Assembly (NCBI GenBank): GCA_964488495.1
Contig: CAZAUQ010000026.1
Location: 1-33,506, forward strand
Reading direction: 5' to 3'
Source of the DNA: UBA1402 sp964488495
GTDB taxonomy: Bacteria; Bacteroidota; Bacteroidia; Bacteroidales; UBA1402
DNA length: 33,506 nucleotides
How positions within the stretch are numbered: position 1 is the first letter of the stretch; every line of letters starts with the position of its first letter. Below, piece by piece: positions 31,942 through 33,506 of the stretch. A model generated the notes under the pieces. It was not told where the DNA came from, did no database searches, and saw only the letters and a program-made list of their open reading frames with translations. Both the position numbers and the translations under genes were made by a program.

Positions 31942-33006
31942 CTACTCTGTTCGCTTTTGCAGCTCCGCAATTTTTTGCTCAGGGTCCCAGGCGCCGCCAA
32001 AGGTCCAAAGGGCAGTGATGTCTTCGGGGCTGGGCGAGCCTTTGGCCAGGTGGAGGTTATCGGCCATCCAGGCAAAATTGCCGCCTTCTCGCCTTACATT
32101 ATGCATATACACTCTTTGTCCCCAGGGGCAGGGATCCAGCACCTGATCGGTGTAGGCATAACCAATGGGGTGATCGATGATTTTGTCGCTCATAGTGCAA
32201 TTGAGCAGAAAAAACTGAGCGTCGTGGTGGTAACGTCCCAGCGTGACGGGGCTTTTGGAATCGAAATGCGAATCGGTGATCACCAGTTTTTTGTCGAAGT
32301 CACCACGACCATCGTGCCAGATCAAAGCCCGTCCATCGCCGCAGAAACTACAACGAGTTGCGTAGCACCAACCCCGAGGACAGAGAAAATCCACCCCCGG
32401 GCAACGCAAATCAAGATCGGCGTGGTAATACATTCCATTCCCCCCGGGCGCCCAAAGTGCCAGAGCATCGTTGCCGTCGGCCCAGACATTGCAGTTGATT
32501 ACGATGGTACGGGTGGCCCGCCCAAAAATCGCCATCTGGTGAGCCGTGGTGGGTTCTACCGTGCTGCCGTAGTTGTTATAGACCGTCATTGTGCTGATAA
32601 TGCAATCGTCGGCTCCCTCCTGCAACACAATCACTCCGTTGCCCACGTATTTGCCCTTGTATTCGCGAATGCTCTGTTTGCCTGCCAGTTCAGCAAAAAT
32701 CAGGCGGGTGCTGTCGCGGTCTTCGCCCAGCAACACTAGGTTGGGGCGGTCGATGATTACTTTTTGGCGGTAAGTACCTTTTTTGATCAGGATCACATAA
32801 GGCTCAGAAGGTTGTTCGGGTGCGGCTTCGATGGCGGCCTGAATGCTTTGCCCGGGCTCCACTATTGCCTGCACAGCCGGGGCAGACTGAGCAGCCGGGG
32901 CAGAAGAAGCAGCCGTAACAGTCCGGGCTGCCGGAGCCTGCGCAAAAACGTTGCCGCTCCACAGCAGTGCTGCACAAAGGCAGGCATAAATCAATGGCGT
33001 TTTCAT
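31942..33006 (-). CDS. Pectinesterase-family secreted protein
   Basis: The protein has 354 residues. A signal peptide (about 1-22) is followed by an Ala/Ser/Pro-rich stretch (23-46) and a right-handed beta-helix of the pectinesterase type: GQSIQAAIEAAP, VILIKKGTYRQKVII, LGEDRDSTRL, and HQMAIFG with the conserved Gln at 157. Aligned by eye, the two catalytic aspartates fall at D180 (WADGNDALAL, in place of the usual QDTL) and D206 (GVDFLCPRG), and the conserved Arg at R248 (LGRYHH). The flanking motifs are unusual, so activity on methyl-esterified galacturonan is likely but not certain; an acetylesterase role or a different uronate polymer is possible. Its upstream neighbour looks like a rhamnogalacturonan lyase, which supports a pectin role. 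Confidence 0.82.
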   Translation of the reverse strand: MKTPLIYACLCAALLWSGNVFAQAPAARTVTAASSAPAAQSAPAVQAIVEPGQSIQAAIEAAPEQPSEPYVILIKKGTYRQKVIIDRPNLVLLGEDRDSTRLIFAELAGKQSIREYKGKYVGNGVIVLQEGADDCIISTMTVYNNYGSTVEPTTAHQMAIFGRATRTIVINCNVWADGNDALALWAPGGNGMYYHADLDLRCPGVDFLCPRGWCYATRCSFCGDGRALIWHDGRGDFDKKLVITDSHFDSKSPVTLGRYHHDAQFFLLNCTMSDKIIDHPIGYAYTDQVLDPCPWGQRVYMHNVRREGGNFAWMADNLHLAKGSPSPEDITALWTFGGAWDPEQKIAELQKRTE

Positions 33007-33048
33007 GCTAGTAAGATTTTAATTTGTGAAAATACGCATTTCTCCCGC

Positions 33049-33080
33049 AAAAAAGTACTCGTACTACCATTTTTTCGAGT
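33049..33080 (-). terminator. Weak candidate terminator after the lyase gene
   Basis: On the minus strand ACTCG and CGAGT (33076-33080 and 33057-33061) form a 5-bp stem, followed by AC and six T residues. The stem is short and the loop is 14 bases, so this is a weak call, but it lies about 40 bases after the lyase-type stop codon in the right orientation. Confidence 0.25.
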
Positions 33081-33116
33081 TCCGGCGCAAAGCCTAAGGC
33101 AGATTAAAAATTGACC

Positions 33117-33506
33117 TTATTGTTTATAGCACTTCTGCCTGCTGACGCTGCCGTCAGAATGGAGGCATTCGCGAATGTAGAGGCCCTGTTCGGGTTCGGG
33201 GATGGGCTGGCCCAGCAGGTTGTAAAAGTTGATGCTGACCACCTGCTTTGCGCTCTGCGAGGAGGCATCGCCACGGGAATCGTCATCAAACCAGGCATTC
33301 GAATCCTCTCCTGAGCCCGGCAGCGCCGGCAAGTCGGTGAGGTACTCGATGTAATCGGGCAGGTAAAAGCTCAGATGCGGGGGCTGGTTGTAGGCGGCGG
33401 TCTGCCAGACGGTGGCCATGCGGTAATGATGGTCGTGCATCAGGGTGGGTATCCTGTAGTTGCTGGTGTAGGGCGTGGCAAAAATCCAGAGATGACTCAT
33501 CGTGGC
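33117..33506 (-). CDS. Rhamnogalacturonan lyase-like T9SS cargo, C-terminal fragment
   Basis: The frame is open from the stop at 33117 to the right edge, so this is the C-terminus of a longer gene; the ATG at 33498-33500 is probably internal. The sequence IPTLMHDHHYRMATVWQTAA, then YNQPPHLSFYLPDYI, closely resembles the end of family 11 polysaccharide lyases (YesW-type), where MHD-x2-YR and AYNQPPH are conserved. A short linker and a sorting domain follow: VSINFYNLLGQPIPEPEQG, then LYIRE, typical of T9SS substrates. The intact enzyme would cleave the rhamnogalacturonan I backbone outside the cell. The pectinesterase gene follows after 110 bases. Confidence 0.72.
   Translation of the reverse strand, partial: ATMSHLWIFATPYTSNYRIPTLMHDHHYRMATVWQTAAYNQPPHLSFYLPDYIEYLTDLPALPGSGEDSNAWFDDDSRGDASSQSAKQVVSINFYNLLGQPIPEPEQGLYIRECLHSDGSVSRQKCYKQ

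Noticed and set aside
33057..33060. CRISPR-like or site-specific recombination repeat from repeated GTACT
   Set aside because: Only two five-base copies occur and no longer repeat or spacer structure is present.

Overview
This window looks like a piece of a Bacteroidota chromosome, most likely Bacteroidales or Marinilabiliales. The support is two proteins with type IX secretion (T9SS) C-terminal sorting domains, a TonB-dependent receptor with a Bacteroidota-type plug, LruC and CotH/lamin-tail surface proteins, and promoter elements resembling the Bacteroidota TAnnTTTG -7 box. Every recognised gene lies on the minus strand, so transcription runs from high to low coordinates. Coding density is high. 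The longest non-coding stretch is 188 bases (3698-3885), and no gap exceeds 300 bases. I saw no tRNA, rRNA, CRISPR array, transposase or integrase.

In transcription order, the right edge (31942-33506) is a fragment of pectin degradation: the C-terminus of a rhamnogalacturonan lyase-like (PL11-type) T9SS cargo, then a divergent pectinesterase. A class II fumarase follows (30309-31784), with two copies of a palindromic operator-like repeat upstream, then a membrane-anchored AraC-type regulator (29129-30283).

The centre (6814-29008) is a large surface or exopolysaccharide locus. It holds a single-domain response regulator, an initiating sugar transferase with a pseudo-receiver domain, a half-size TolC-like outer membrane protein, a Wzc-like protein with a degenerate ATPase domain, an O-antigen ligase/polymerase-like protein, four glycosyltransferases, an asparagine-synthetase-like enzyme without the glutaminase cysteine, a phosphoribosyltransferase-HAD fusion, a polysaccharide pyruvyl transferase and a Wzx-type flippase. 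Two large surface proteins sit inside the locus: an LruC beta-helix lipoprotein, and a lamin-tail/CotH T9SS cargo. A strong intrinsic terminator separates these two.

The left part has two modules. The first (3886-6736) is a probable metal-acquisition pair: a Cys/His-rich small membrane protein and a His-rich TonB receptor. The second (1-3697) is a compact operon: split transketolase (two subunits, the second apparently starting at TTG behind a perfect Shine-Dalgarno), a transaldolase-cupin fusion with substituted catalytic residues, and the start of an Asp/Glu-racemase-family protein. This may be a carbohydrate pathway other than the ordinary pentose phosphate pathway.

The most unusual signals are the transaldolase-cupin operon, the pseudo-receiver on the initiating transferase, the PRTase-HAD fusion and Cys-less AsnB homologue in the polysaccharide locus, and a recurring pattern of Ala/Pro/Ser/Thr-rich insertions in otherwise conserved enzymes. 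All family calls come from reading motifs by eye; no database search was run.
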